Below, piece by piece: positions 8,949-17,378 of a stretch of DNA of 21,749 bases. The notes under the pieces were generated by a model. The model was given only the letters and a program-made list of their open reading frames with translations, was not told where the DNA came from and searched no databases. Made by a program: the position numbers and the translations under genes. The stretch covers positions 5,517-27,265 of the IMG/VR virus record IMGVR_UViG_3300003621_000027; one strand, 5' to 3'. The DNA comes from a virus. Numbering within the stretch: the stretch's first letter is position 1; every line of letters starts with the position of its first letter.

Positions 8949-11321
8949 ATGGCAATACCTGGATTAACATATAGACTAGAGAAAGGAACATCTTTGACAC
9001 ATACAGAGATGGATAACAATTTTAGATCAGTTATTCACTCTAGTTCTATACACGACGGTGGCGATACTCTAAGGCTTCACTTCGATACTGATATTGCTAC
9101 AGACTATTACACTGTACCGTTAAACGGAGGAACAGGAGGACTTACCATACAGGATAATATTAACAATAGAATAGTTACTGCTACCGGTACATCAGGTCTA
9201 GTACAAGGAGAAGGTAACTTCACTTTTGATGGATCCGTTGTAGGTATTACAGGTAGAATTAGTCAAGATGATGGTGATAATAACGTACTAATAGGATCAG
9301 AAGCAGGAGATAGTATATCCGGGGCTACACAAAATACAGGAATAGGTTACCAGACTAGTAAGAACTTAACAGGAGATAATAATACATCTTTAGGTTACGG
9401 TTCTTTGAAGAATGCTTTAAATTCAAGTGATACAGTTGCTTTAGGTTCTAATTCACTTCTAACACTAAGTAACGGGGATTCAAACGTATCAATAGGTGCA
9501 AATTCAGGAATAAACCTAACAGGTGGGTCAGGTAATGTACATTTGGGTAATGGTGCAGGACCTGCTAGTTCAACAGCAGAGTCTAATAAACTTTACATAA
9601 ATAATCAAGCATCAGATACTCCTTTAATATTAGGAGATTTTTCTACAGGTGAAATAAATATAGAAGGAGGAGTAACAGCAAATTCATTTACCGGTTCATT
9701 TAAAGGTGATGGATCCGAATTAACAGGTTTAACAGTAACCCAGGAATGGGATGGAACAAGAGATGGTGATGCAGAAATTACCGGTTCTTTTACAGTTTCC
9801 GGTTCATCTGTAAAAGTTGACTTCACAAACGTAAACTCTATATCAGGTTCAATCTTCTCTGGGTCGTTCGTAGGAGACGGGTCTGGGTTAACAGGACTTA
9901 GTGTAGAATCTGAATGGGATGGAACAAGAGATGGTGATGCGGAAATAACAGGTTCATTTATAGTATCAGGATCAGATCCAACTATAGATTTGAAAGGGGT
10001 TACAATCGTAGATGAGAATATTAAAATACATAATTTAAATTCTACTTCTTTAGGAATTGGAGAAGGTTCGTTATCTAATGCTGATTCAACAAATGCTCTT
10101 AACGGAATAGCTATAGGAATTAATGCCGCCAATCAAGCAACAGGACGTAACCTAGTAACTATAGGAAACTACTCAGGTCAATTATCAGGAAATTGTTCAA
10201 CCTTAGTAGGATACCTAGCAGGTAGAAACAATAGTGGATGTCATAACGCAGCCCTAGGTACCGGTACATTAGGAGGAACAGGTAACGGTAAGCATAATAC
10301 TGCTATAGGTTCAATAAGTCAAAACGCAATCACTTCCGGTATACACAATACTTCAATAGGTTATCGCTCACTTAGATCAACCACTACCGGTAATTATAAT
10401 ACATCTGTAGGAACTACTACACTATATTCCTTGAATCAGGATGATAATGGAAATACTGCAATAGGAGCTTATGCAGGGTATAATGTTAAAGGTTCAAATA
10501 ACGTATTTTTAGGATATCTTGCAGGTCCTACTAATTTTACTTCTAATATAGACAATAAACTATACATTAATAACGCAATCTCTGACACACCTTTAATATA
10601 TGGTGATTTTTCAACCGGTCAAGTAACGGTATATAATGAGGTTTCCGCTTCTGCATTTTCAGGTTCCTTTCACGGTAATGGAGCTAATTTAACAGGAGTT
10701 GAATGGGATGGTACTCGAGATGGTGATGCAGAAATAACCGGTTCTTTTACGGTTTCTGGTTCATCAGCGATAGTAGATTTTACCGATACCTTAGAAATAT
10801 CCGGTTCAATTTTCTCCGGGTCATTTGTAGGAGACGGAAGTGGATTAACAGGAATAGAGACAGAATGGGATGGAACAAGAGATGGTGATGCAGAAATAAC
10901 TGGTTCCTTAATAGTATCAGGAGCAATAGATGCAGTAGGATCAGTAACAATAGCATCTGAAGGATATCCAGGTTTACCGGGGGTAGAATTAATACACTTT
11001 CATTCTTCTAGTCTAGTAGGAAATCACGATTTATATACATTTCCTATAGATAGTTCTACAGGATATACAGGTATAAAAGTTGATTATTCACTTTCAAACA
11101 CAAATGAATCAGAGAAAAAAGTAGGAACATTATTTGGGGGATGGGATCAAGCAGGTAACTCTACAATTAATGACACATATACCTTCCCAGATTTTGCAAT
11201 TAATACTACATCCTTTTCTATAGATGCTTCTTCAACTACGGAAGCTGTATTGAAGTTAGATGCATCAATAGGTACATATGATGTTAATATGTTAATAACT
11301 GCTTTCAAAAGACAAGTATAA
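8949..11321 (+). CDS. Tail fibre/adhesin with YadA-head-like repeats
   Basis: A 790-residue protein. Residues 8-47 (RLEKGTSLTHTEMDNNFRS...SSIHDGGDTLRLHF) match the N-terminal domain of the upstream tail-collar protein. Two blocks, about 112-235 and 366-553, consist of repeats of the N-T-x-I-G-x-x-A type seen in the heads of trimeric autotransporter adhesins; both end in NKLYINN...DTPLI.GDFSTG, a pattern common in Bacteroidota proteins. EWDGTRDGDAEITGS occurs four times (residues 266, 322, 585, 639), each with GSF(V)GDGSGLTG spacers around it. The last 115 residues (from about 675) form a separate domain ending in GTYDVNMLITAFKRQV. A trimeric fibre with beads-on-a-string architecture is likely; the receptor is unknown. 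It is complete. Confidence 0.82.
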   Translation: MAIPGLTYRLEKGTSLTHTEMDNNFRSVIHSSSIHDGGDTLRLHFDTDIATDYYTVPLNGGTGGLTIQDNINNRIVTATGTSGLVQGEGNFTFDGSVVGITGRISQDDGDNNVLIGSEAGDSISGATQNTGIGYQTSKNLTGDNNTSLGYGSLKNALNSSDTVALGSNSLLTLSNGDSNVSIGANSGINLTGGSGNVHLGNGAGPASSTAESNKLYINNQASDTPLILGDFSTGEINIEGGVTANSFTGSFKGDGSELTGLTVTQEWDGTRDGDAEITGSFTVSGSSVKVDFTNVNSISGSIFSGSFVGDGSGLTGLSVESEWDGTRDGDAEITGSFIVSGSDPTIDLKGVTIVDENIKIHNLNSTSLGIGEGSLSNADSTNALNGIAIGINAANQATGRNLVTIGNYSGQLSGNCSTLVGYLAGRNNSGCHNAALGTGTLGGTGNGKHNTAIGSISQNAITSGIHNTSIGYRSLRSTTTGNYNTSVGTTTLYSLNQDDNGNTAIGAYAGYNVKGSNNVFLGYLAGPTNFTSNIDNKLYINNAISDTPLIYGDFSTGQVTVYNEVSASAFSGSFHGNGANLTGVEWDGTRDGDAEITGSFTVSGSSAIVDFTDTLEISGSIFSGSFVGDGSGLTGIETEWDGTRDGDAEITGSLIVSGAIDAVGSVTIASEGYPGLPGVELIHFHSSSLVGNHDLYTFPIDSSTGYTGIKVDYSLSNTNESEKKVGTLFGGWDQAGNSTINDTYTFPDFAINTTSFSIDASSTTEAVLKLDASIGTYDVNMLITAFKRQV
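9744..10907 (+). repeat. Four in-frame EWDGTRDGDAEITGS repeats
   Basis: Copies start at 9744, 9912, 10701 and 10863. The first pair is 168 bases apart and the second 162. The pairs surround the second YadA-head-like block. Copies 1 and 3 keep nearly the same protein over about 50 residues while differing at many third positions, and even in Ser codon family (tct versus agt), which points to an old duplication kept by selection on the protein. Confidence 0.8.
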
Positions 11322-11324
11322 ATA
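11317..11324 (+). promoter_or_regulatory. TATAAATA, candidate T4-type late promoter
   Basis: An exact match to the T4 late promoter core on the coding strand overlaps the stop codon of the 8949-11321 gene, 17 bases before the ATG at 11334. Tail genes are late genes, so the type fits, but no gp55-like sigma gene is visible here and the local sequence is very AT-rich. Similar TATAAA boxes precede the starts at 12638 and 15673. Confidence 0.3.
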
Positions 11325-11333
11325 AAATAGAAC

Positions 11334-12620
11334 ATGGCTAATCAACAAATTTTTAATAATACTCTCATAATCACAGGAAGCGTTACTGCTTCTGAAGGAT
11401 TTTACGGGGACGGTTCCAATGTTACAGGAGTTGTAAGCTCTTCTTATGCTACTACTTCATCATATGCACATTTTGCAGTCTCTGCATCACATGAGATTAC
11501 TTTTGAAGTATCCTCATCACATGCTTTAAAAGCAGATCAAGCCGATTCTGTTGCATTTGAAGATATAACCGATAAGCCAACTTTAATATCCAGTTCTTTA
11601 CAATTTAACGATTTAACATCTCCTTTCACCGGTTCATTTACTGGTTCTTTTACAGGAGATGGTACTAATTTAACTGGAGTAGTTCACGGAACAGGTTCGA
11701 CTAACTACCTACCTATATGGGAAGATAGTACTACTATAATCTCTTCATCTATATCAAGTACTATAAATGGTAGTGGAACTGTACTAACTAGATTCAATAA
11801 TGCAGATAGGATTATAATTGATAAAAACTCTAGTATAACAAGCGGAGATCCAGCCTTTAATATTAGTCAAGATGGTGCTTCTAAAGTAGAGTTTGGATGG
11901 GACGATGATGGTGACGGCTTTGGATTTATATATAACTACTCAGGGGAAGGTTTGAAATTCGGTACTGCAGGGGCAAATCCAATTATGTTCTTAAAACCTA
12001 ATTCTGCCGAAATAACTGGTAGTTTAGATGTGACAGGTAGTGTAATAGTATCTGAAAAAGTAGGTATCGGAGAAACTGATCCTGATTCTATACTACATTT
12101 GAAAGGAGATACACCTGAAATAAAAGTAGAATCAACAGTTATATCACCTAATACTCTTTCCAGTAAAATAGGATTTTATGGTGGAAATGATACTAATATA
12201 GAATTAGCAAGCATTAGAGCTACTGAATACTCCTCAGGCGGTATTGGTGGAAAATTTAGTATCTTTACAACTACAGATCCCAGTACTCCAACAGAGCGTA
12301 TATCTATTGATTCCTTTGGTTATATAGATATGACAGGAGAGTTAAGAATGGACGGTGATGTAGATGTGACAGGCGGTATAACAGTTAATGCCGGTTCCAA
12401 TACCACACAAGCATTAGAAGCTACCGGTTCTCTAAACATAACAGGATCACTAGAATTATCTGGAAGTCTAAATATATCAGGTAGTCTGGTAGTTGACGGA
12501 CCAATAACCAGTACAGTTTTTGAGAATAGTTACGAAGATGACGCAGAAGCTGCAGCAGCAGGTGTACCTCTTTATGGGATGTATAGGTACTATGATTTAA
12601 TAGTCGTAAGAATAGTATAA
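11334..12620 (+). CDS. Repeat-rich tail fibre protein
   Basis: A 428-residue protein. The N-terminal part has GFYGDGSNVTGV near 22-33 and a run of SSYATTSSYAHF/VSSSHAL repeats. Residues 85-116 (ISSSLQFNDLTSPFTGSFTG, then SFTGDGTNLTGV) copy a module present twice in the next gene. The middle has KVGIGETDPDSILHLKGD near 242-259, a variant of the GIGT-P repeat. ATGSLNITGSLELSGSLNIS near 363-382 is a short beta repeat typical of trimeric fibre shafts. The last 30 residues (YEDDAEAAAAGVPLYGMYRY, then YDLIVVRIV) form a compact end domain I recall from many phage fibres. There is no S74 or collar domain. It starts 12 bases after the previous gene and is complete. It probably forms an accessory fibre or a shaft segment next to the longer fibre. 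Confidence 0.78.
   Translation: MANQQIFNNTLIITGSVTASEGFYGDGSNVTGVVSSSYATTSSYAHFAVSASHEITFEVSSSHALKADQADSVAFEDITDKPTLISSSLQFNDLTSPFTGSFTGSFTGDGTNLTGVVHGTGSTNYLPIWEDSTTIISSSISSTINGSGTVLTRFNNADRIIIDKNSSITSGDPAFNISQDGASKVEFGWDDDGDGFGFIYNYSGEGLKFGTAGANPIMFLKPNSAEITGSLDVTGSVIVSEKVGIGETDPDSILHLKGDTPEIKVESTVISPNTLSSKIGFYGGNDTNIELASIRATEYSSGGIGGKFSIFTTTDPSTPTERISIDSFGYIDMTGELRMDGDVDVTGGITVNAGSNTTQALEATGSLNITGSLELSGSLNISGSLVVDGPITSTVFENSYEDDAEAAAAGVPLYGMYRYYDLIVVRIV
11586..11681 (+). repeat. Fibre module B, copy shared with next gene
   Basis: This 96-base stretch encodes ISSSLQFNDLTSPFTGSFTG plus SFTGDGTNLTGV. It matches 13061-13156 and 13340-13435; against the latter an uninterrupted 26-base run is identical (caatttaacgatttaacatc plus tccttt). 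Confidence 0.8.
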
Positions 12621-12637
12621 AAAATAAAAATTAAAAT

Positions 12638-15600
12638 ATGGCAAGATCTTTAACGATTGGAAATTTAAAAGTAATAGGTTCCACAAAAGGTTCTTCTTTT
12701 ACCGGCTCTTTCTTTAGCGGTTCTTTTATAGGAGATGGAACTGAAATTGAAGGAGTATTATTTGATAATATAGCAGATAAACCAACTTTAGTATCAAGTT
12801 CTATCCAAATAGATCATGACCAAACTACTAATTTTGAAGCAGATGAGCATTTTCTGCAAGAAGATATTACAACTGTAGGAACAGTTACTACCGGAAATGT
12901 AGATGCAATTCTACCTTCTAATACAGTATCAAGTTCTATCCAAGTAGATCATGACCAAACTACTAATTTTGAAGCAGATGAGCATTTTACTCAAGCTGAT
13001 ATAATAGAAGTAGGAATAGTAACAACCGGAAATGTAGATGCAATTCTACCTTCTAACTTAATATCTAGTTCATTACAATTTAATAATTTAACCTCTCCTT
13101 TTACCGGTTCATTTACCGGTTCTTTTGTAGGAGATGGATCTGGTTTAACCGGAGTAGAAGCTGATTCTGTAGCATTTGACGACATAACCAGCAAACCAAC
13201 ATTAGTATCAAGTTCTGCTCAAATAGATCATGATCAAACTACTAATTTTGAAGCAAATGAGCATTTTACTCAAGCTGATATAACAGAAGTAGGAATAGTA
13301 ACAACCGGAAATGTAGATGCAATACTACCATCTAACTTAGTATCTAGTTCATTGCAATTTAACGATTTAACATCTCCTTTTACCGGTTCATTTACCGGTT
13401 CTTTTGTAGGGGATGGTACTAATTTAACCGGAGTAGGATCAGTGACTAGTATAGGAACAACTTCTCCATTGACAGGAGGTCCAATTACAGACACAGGTAC
13501 AATCGGTATAACACAAGCAACAACTTCTACAGACGGATACCTTTCTTCAACTGATTGGAATACTTTTAACGATAAAACAACTTGTATAGGGACTGTAACA
13601 TCGGTAGGAGGAACAGGAACAGTAGCAGGTATTACCTTATCAGGTACAGTTACCGATTCTGGAAATTTAACTTTAGGAGGTACTTTCTCTACTACTACTT
13701 CATCTATATCAGACTTCGATACTGGAGTCGGTACAATCATAGATGGGTGTGGATTTACAACTGGTACTGGAACAGTTACAGGAACAGGTGTCAATAATCA
13801 AATTGCAACATGGAATACAACTTCAGAATTAGATGGAAGTTCAAATTTGACTTTTGATGGGAGTACTTTAAACATAGACGGGGATACGAAAACAAACACT
13901 CTTCTTGTAAATACTTCCTCTCCTATAGCAAATTCAATAATTACATTAAAGAAAGCAAATACTTCTACTGATACAGATGTAGGCTTATTTTACGATATTA
14001 CTAAAGAAAACACAACAGATAGTGTATCAGAAAGTTATGGAGTCGTTAATAGAGTGGATAGTACTACTGATTTCAATAACAGAGGAATAATAACTCAAAA
14101 TAATATAGGTAGAGTTACAGGAGCAGGTAACTTTAGTTACATATATCCTTCCTACAATCAGGCATCTATTAAAGGTGCAGGAACAGTTGGTACCGTTATT
14201 GCAGGTGTAAATGAAACTTCATTAAATAACGCTAGTGGTACTGTTAATTACCTGTGGGGAACACATACAGAAGTGCAATTAACTGCAGGTACAGCAGGAG
14301 AAATTAGCTTACTTAACTTCGATTTTGATCAATCTGCCGGTACTACAATAACAGGAGATTTCCAGTATATTAATATATCAAATGATCAACCTGTATCCAA
14401 TATAGGTGGGACAGCTAGAGCATTGAATATAGAAAGTAACCTACCATCATTCTTCTCAGGAAGTATAGGGATAGGTACCAATACCCCTAATGATAAATTA
14501 GATGTTGCAGGTTTTATAAGAACTACAGGTGACGATGGAGGTTTACTAATAGGTCATGGATCTGGAGGATATGGTATAAAAATAGGTAGAGGAAGGATAG
14601 GAGATGGTCTTGCTTATCTAGATTTTATAGGCTCAGAAGATCCTTCAGGAGGAACATACGACACTAGGTTTTTTAAAAACCCAGGTGATAATGGTAATTT
14701 TGACATTAATCATAATGGAACAGGGCATTTTGCAATTAACGCTACAGGAGGAGGTGACATTTTACTTTTAAATGGCAACGTAGGTATCGGAACGACTAGT
14801 CCTGGGTCTAAACTTGAAGTTGCAGGAGATACTGCTAATGCTTTGTTAACTTTAAAATCTAACAGTGGAGGATCCAATGATTCTTTCATGAGGTTTTATG
14901 ATGAAGCTACTGGTCCTTCTTATTCAGTTGGACTGGATTCTAGTGATTCAAAGTTTAAAATTGCTTTTGATTTTGATGGTGACTCTTTAACAACTGGTAC
15001 AGCATTAGTTATAGATACGGGGGGTAACGTAGGTATCGGAACAGATAGCCCAGACCCTAATTATAAACTTGATGTTGATGGACATATATCAGGAAATCAC
15101 TTACATTTAGGTAACTTTCTTTACTGGGGTTCTTTTACAGGGGGTGTTCAAGGAGCAAGTCTTGAATCTTGGCCTGAGGTTAGGACAGTTTTAAGAAGTG
15201 ACAACCCACGACTAGAATTTTATATGGGGCACTCTCCAGAAGGAGTAGGACTCGCAATGACACTAACATCAACAGGAAAATTAGGTATAGGAGTTAGTAA
15301 CCCTAATGAAAAACTAGAAGTAGATGGTAACATCAAAACTGTTGCAATGACAGCAACAGGAGATATTACAGCTAATGACTTTATAACAACTTCAGACAGA
15401 CGTCTAAAATCAAATATACAAGAGATTACTAATGGTTTAGAAACTCTGAAACAATTTACATCATATGAATATGAAAAAGATAATAGACAAGATGCTGGTT
15501 TTATAGCACAGGAAGTAGCAGAAGCTATCCCATATGCTGTATTTACTAATGATGAAGGAATGTTAAGTATGTCAGATAGACCAGTAATAGCTCATATGCA

Positions 15601-15658
15601 TAAAGCTATACTTGAACTAGAGAAACGTATTAAAAATATAGAAAATCATTTAATCTAA
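12638..15658 (+). CDS. Long tail fibre with C-terminal S74 chaperone domain
   Basis: A 1006-residue fibre protein. Residues 52-266 are modules in the order A-A-B-A-B: a 45-residue unit VSSSIQ.DHDQTTNFEADEH and a GSFTGSFVGDG unit. Next come GSVTSIGTTSPLTGGPIT and TDGYLSSTDWNTFNDK (about 267-313), a motif common in fibres. Four GIGT-P-KLDV-G repeats lie near 610, 715, 798 and 882. Residues 919-1006 begin SDRRLKSNIQEITNGLETLK, followed by AGFIAQEVAEAIP and a short coiled coil (ILELEKRIKNIENHL). This is the Peptidase_S74 intramolecular chaperone. In characterised endosialidase-type members it helps the fibre trimerise and is then cut off just before the Ser of this motif; here that would be before Ser919, leaving a 918-residue fibre. 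No enzyme domain is visible. It is complete, and the chaperone call is firm. Confidence 0.9.
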   Translation: MARSLTIGNLKVIGSTKGSSFTGSFFSGSFIGDGTEIEGVLFDNIADKPTLVSSSIQIDHDQTTNFEADEHFLQEDITTVGTVTTGNVDAILPSNTVSSSIQVDHDQTTNFEADEHFTQADIIEVGIVTTGNVDAILPSNLISSSLQFNNLTSPFTGSFTGSFVGDGSGLTGVEADSVAFDDITSKPTLVSSSAQIDHDQTTNFEANEHFTQADITEVGIVTTGNVDAILPSNLVSSSLQFNDLTSPFTGSFTGSFVGDGTNLTGVGSVTSIGTTSPLTGGPITDTGTIGITQATTSTDGYLSSTDWNTFNDKTTCIGTVTSVGGTGTVAGITLSGTVTDSGNLTLGGTFSTTTSSISDFDTGVGTIIDGCGFTTGTGTVTGTGVNNQIATWNTTSELDGSSNLTFDGSTLNIDGDTKTNTLLVNTSSPIANSIITLKKANTSTDTDVGLFYDITKENTTDSVSESYGVVNRVDSTTDFNNRGIITQNNIGRVTGAGNFSYIYPSYNQASIKGAGTVGTVIAGVNETSLNNASGTVNYLWGTHTEVQLTAGTAGEISLLNFDFDQSAGTTITGDFQYINISNDQPVSNIGGTARALNIESNLPSFFSGSIGIGTNTPNDKLDVAGFIRTTGDDGGLLIGHGSGGYGIKIGRGRIGDGLAYLDFIGSEDPSGGTYDTRFFKNPGDNGNFDINHNGTGHFAINATGGGDILLLNGNVGIGTTSPGSKLEVAGDTANALLTLKSNSGGSNDSFMRFYDEATGPSYSVGLDSSDSKFKIAFDFDGDSLTTGTALVIDTGGNVGIGTDSPDPNYKLDVDGHISGNHLHLGNFLYWGSFTGGVQGASLESWPEVRTVLRSDNPRLEFYMGHSPEGVGLAMTLTSTGKLGIGVSNPNEKLEVDGNIKTVAMTATGDITANDFITTSDRRLKSNIQEITNGLETLKQFTSYEYEKDNRQDAGFIAQEVAEAIPYAVFTNDEGMLSMSDRPVIAHMHKAILELEKRIKNIENHLI
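12791..13435 (+). repeat. A-A-B-A-B direct repeats in long fibre gene
   Basis: Unit A (135 bases, 45 codons) occurs at 12791-12925, 12926-13060 and 13205-13339. Unit B (96 bases) occurs at 13061-13156 and 13340-13435, with a 48-base spacer after the first. The two B units share an identical 38-base run, and the ends of the second and third A units differ at only a few bases over about 78. All units stay in frame. Confidence 0.88.
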
Positions 15659-15672
15659 TATAAAGTAAGAAT

Positions 15673-16548
15673 ATGCCTAAAGTACCTTCTACAGGACCTT
15701 TTAAAATGTTTGATACAGGGTCCACCGAAAATCCTAGATCAACTTCTATAAGAGGGTCTCAAAAATACAATGCTCAAGATAATGTTGAAGGTAATACTAA
15801 ATTTTCTGAAAATATAGCAGATGCTCAAATACCCTTATTCGACCCAGCCTATGCCGGAGATGTAGATACTTTAGATGATATAACAAAATCCTCTCAATGG
15901 AGAGGATACCCACAAGAGGTATCGTGTTATGATTGTAGCTTTGAAGAGACTGGAGATCCAAGTATAAGAAATGTAACCTACGCTTGTTCGGTCTTAGACC
16001 CTCAAGTACTCTATAATATCACATTAGAAGGAACCGTTAGTGCTCCTAATGGATCTGTTACAAAACAAGTAACAGCAGGAACTACAGTTACAGGTACCAT
16101 AACTAATGTTGAAAATCCCCCTGAACAATTTATAGGATGGAGTTTTACACCAGATGGCTCTACAGGTATATTATCAACTAGTACATACTTTACCCGTCTT
16201 GTAGATGAGGATATAACAATATACGCCTTAGTAGGTTTATCTAATGCTGTAGTATTAAATTTCTGTTATTACTCCAATCTTAGTTATAATACAATATGTG
16301 GTAGCTGTGATACAACTAAGAACGTATACTTTAATAGAGTAGACTTTGAAACAAACCCTATCGAGGATTTAATATGGTATGAGAACTTGGCATTAACAGT
16401 AAAATCTGACGAAGGTTACTATAGGAGAAAATCATCAACTAATAACGCAATAGACGACACTATTTATTTTGTATCAGGGTCAAGTTACCCAACCCCAGGT
16501 GCAGCTAATGTCTTCGATACTTGCGGTGAATTTATTTATTGTAGTTAA
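15673..16548 (+). CDS. Probable fibre-associated protein with InlB-like repeat
   Basis: A 291-residue protein. The N-terminus has PSTGPFKMFDTGSTENPRST, loosely like the 'P-x-SGP-I' opening of many phage structural proteins. Residues near 126-187 (SVTKQVTAGTTVTGTITNVE ... FIGWSFTPDG ... DITIYALVG) resemble the Listeria-Bacteroides (InlB B) type repeat, in which a 'GW' core is followed by a V-YA strand. From about 195 there are five cysteines in a module ending DEGYYRRKSSTNNAIDDTIY ... CGEFIYCS. This module is similar in kind to the end of the 1-3042 protein. There are no membrane segments. The gene follows the long fibre by 14 bases and is followed after 2 bases by the next gene. A virion surface role is inferred; the exact function is unknown. 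Confidence 0.65.
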   Translation: MPKVPSTGPFKMFDTGSTENPRSTSIRGSQKYNAQDNVEGNTKFSENIADAQIPLFDPAYAGDVDTLDDITKSSQWRGYPQEVSCYDCSFEETGDPSIRNVTYACSVLDPQVLYNITLEGTVSAPNGSVTKQVTAGTTVTGTITNVENPPEQFIGWSFTPDGSTGILSTSTYFTRLVDEDITIYALVGLSNAVVLNFCYYSNLSYNTICGSCDTTKNVYFNRVDFETNPIEDLIWYENLALTVKSDEGYYRRKSSTNNAIDDTIYFVSGSSYPTPGAANVFDTCGEFIYCS

Positions 16549-16550
16549 TT

Positions 16551-17363
16551 ATGGCAAGATATTTTAGAGTAACGATTGGAACAAAGTTAAATTCACTATT
16601 CTCTATAGTATACGATACTGTAACAGATATAGGAAATTTTAACCACACTGCGTTTATATACAATAGAGAACAAAATACTTACCGTTCTGCTGTAAATGTA
16701 ACATACAATGAATTAACCCAATATAATTATGCAGTTGTACAGACTGATGATGATGTACATAAGTTAAAAATATTAGACGAGAATGGATACTGTGATGGAT
16801 GTCTTAGCCAAGAATTAGGTTCTCCAATCAGCTCAGGAAACCCTGCTTCAACCGCTAATATATTCATCTACAATTATGTATCTAATTCAAGTGGTGCAAG
16901 TTTTCCCACTTACTATGGTATGCCTACAAATTATAGTTGGAATGCAGGGCAATCTGTAACGGACGGTACAGGTACAGGTAAAGTACACGGTGTTACAAAT
17001 AATTCAGACGAGACTGTTTACATAAGGTTAAAAGCTAAAACAACAAGTAGTGGTACATACTACCCGGATGCAGTAGCTGAGATACTTTTCGATGGAAATA
17101 GTGGTAATAGTTACCTATATGTCGGTACTATAGGAGGAACTCAGAATATATCCCCCGGAGGTGGTACTCTTACGAATTCCTCACCACAGTATTCTGGGAA
17201 CACATATTGGACTTTAGGTCCAGGAAAATCGATAGCTTTTGGTATACATCCAGGCTACTATACTGCTAATTCTAGGGTAAGTGATATCATGTACACTCTT
17301 GCTTTCAGTACCAGTGATTCAGTTTTAAGTACTCAAACTGAGATATCTAACTATCAATCATAA
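16551..17363 (+). CDS. Hypothetical virion protein, Gly/Ser/Thr-rich
   Basis: A 270-residue protein that I do not recognise. The first 85 residues (RVTIGTKLNSLFSIVYDTVT ... YAVVQTDDDVHKLKIL) look like a separate small domain. CDGC follows at about 84-87. The rest, about 105-270, is Gly/Ser/Thr/Tyr-rich with alternating hydrophobic strands (ETVYIRLKAKT, AVAEILFDGNSG, GPGKSIAFGIHPGYY), as expected of a beta-sandwich carbohydrate-binding or fibre-tip domain. There are no signal peptide or membrane segments. It starts 2 bases after the previous stop and ends 15 bases before the next gene, so it very likely belongs to the same transcript. Its place between fibre-type genes suggests a virion surface role; that is inference only. 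Confidence 0.6.
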   Translation: MARYFRVTIGTKLNSLFSIVYDTVTDIGNFNHTAFIYNREQNTYRSAVNVTYNELTQYNYAVVQTDDDVHKLKILDENGYCDGCLSQELGSPISSGNPASTANIFIYNYVSNSSGASFPTYYGMPTNYSWNAGQSVTDGTGTGKVHGVTNNSDETVYIRLKAKTTSSGTYYPDAVAEILFDGNSGNSYLYVGTIGGTQNISPGGGTLTNSSPQYSGNTYWTLGPGKSIAFGIHPGYYTANSRVSDIMYTLAFSTSDSVLSTQTEISNYQS

Positions 17364-17378
17364 TTAATGAAATAAGAT

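Noticed and set aside
9605-10132. Open 175-codon frame on the minus strand inside the adhesin gene
   Set aside because: It lies fully opposite a repeat-rich coding region whose biased codons remove minus-strand stops; its protein is low-complexity Pro/Ser-rich and has no own gap, start context or motif.
12791-13435. Regularly spaced repeats as a CRISPR array
   Set aside because: Units are 96-135 bases, in frame, and encode a continuous fibre protein; there are no short identical repeats with unique spacers.
13270-13794. Open 174-codon frame on the minus strand inside the long fibre gene
   Set aside because: It mirrors Gly/Thr repeats of the + strand (giving Pro/Val repeats) and has no independent support; a similar short minus-strand frame at 12991-13194 is the same effect.
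7211-15658. Diversity-generating retroelement acting on fibre tips
   Set aside because: No reverse transcriptase frame, template repeat or adenine-biased variable copy is visible in the window; one could still exist outside it.
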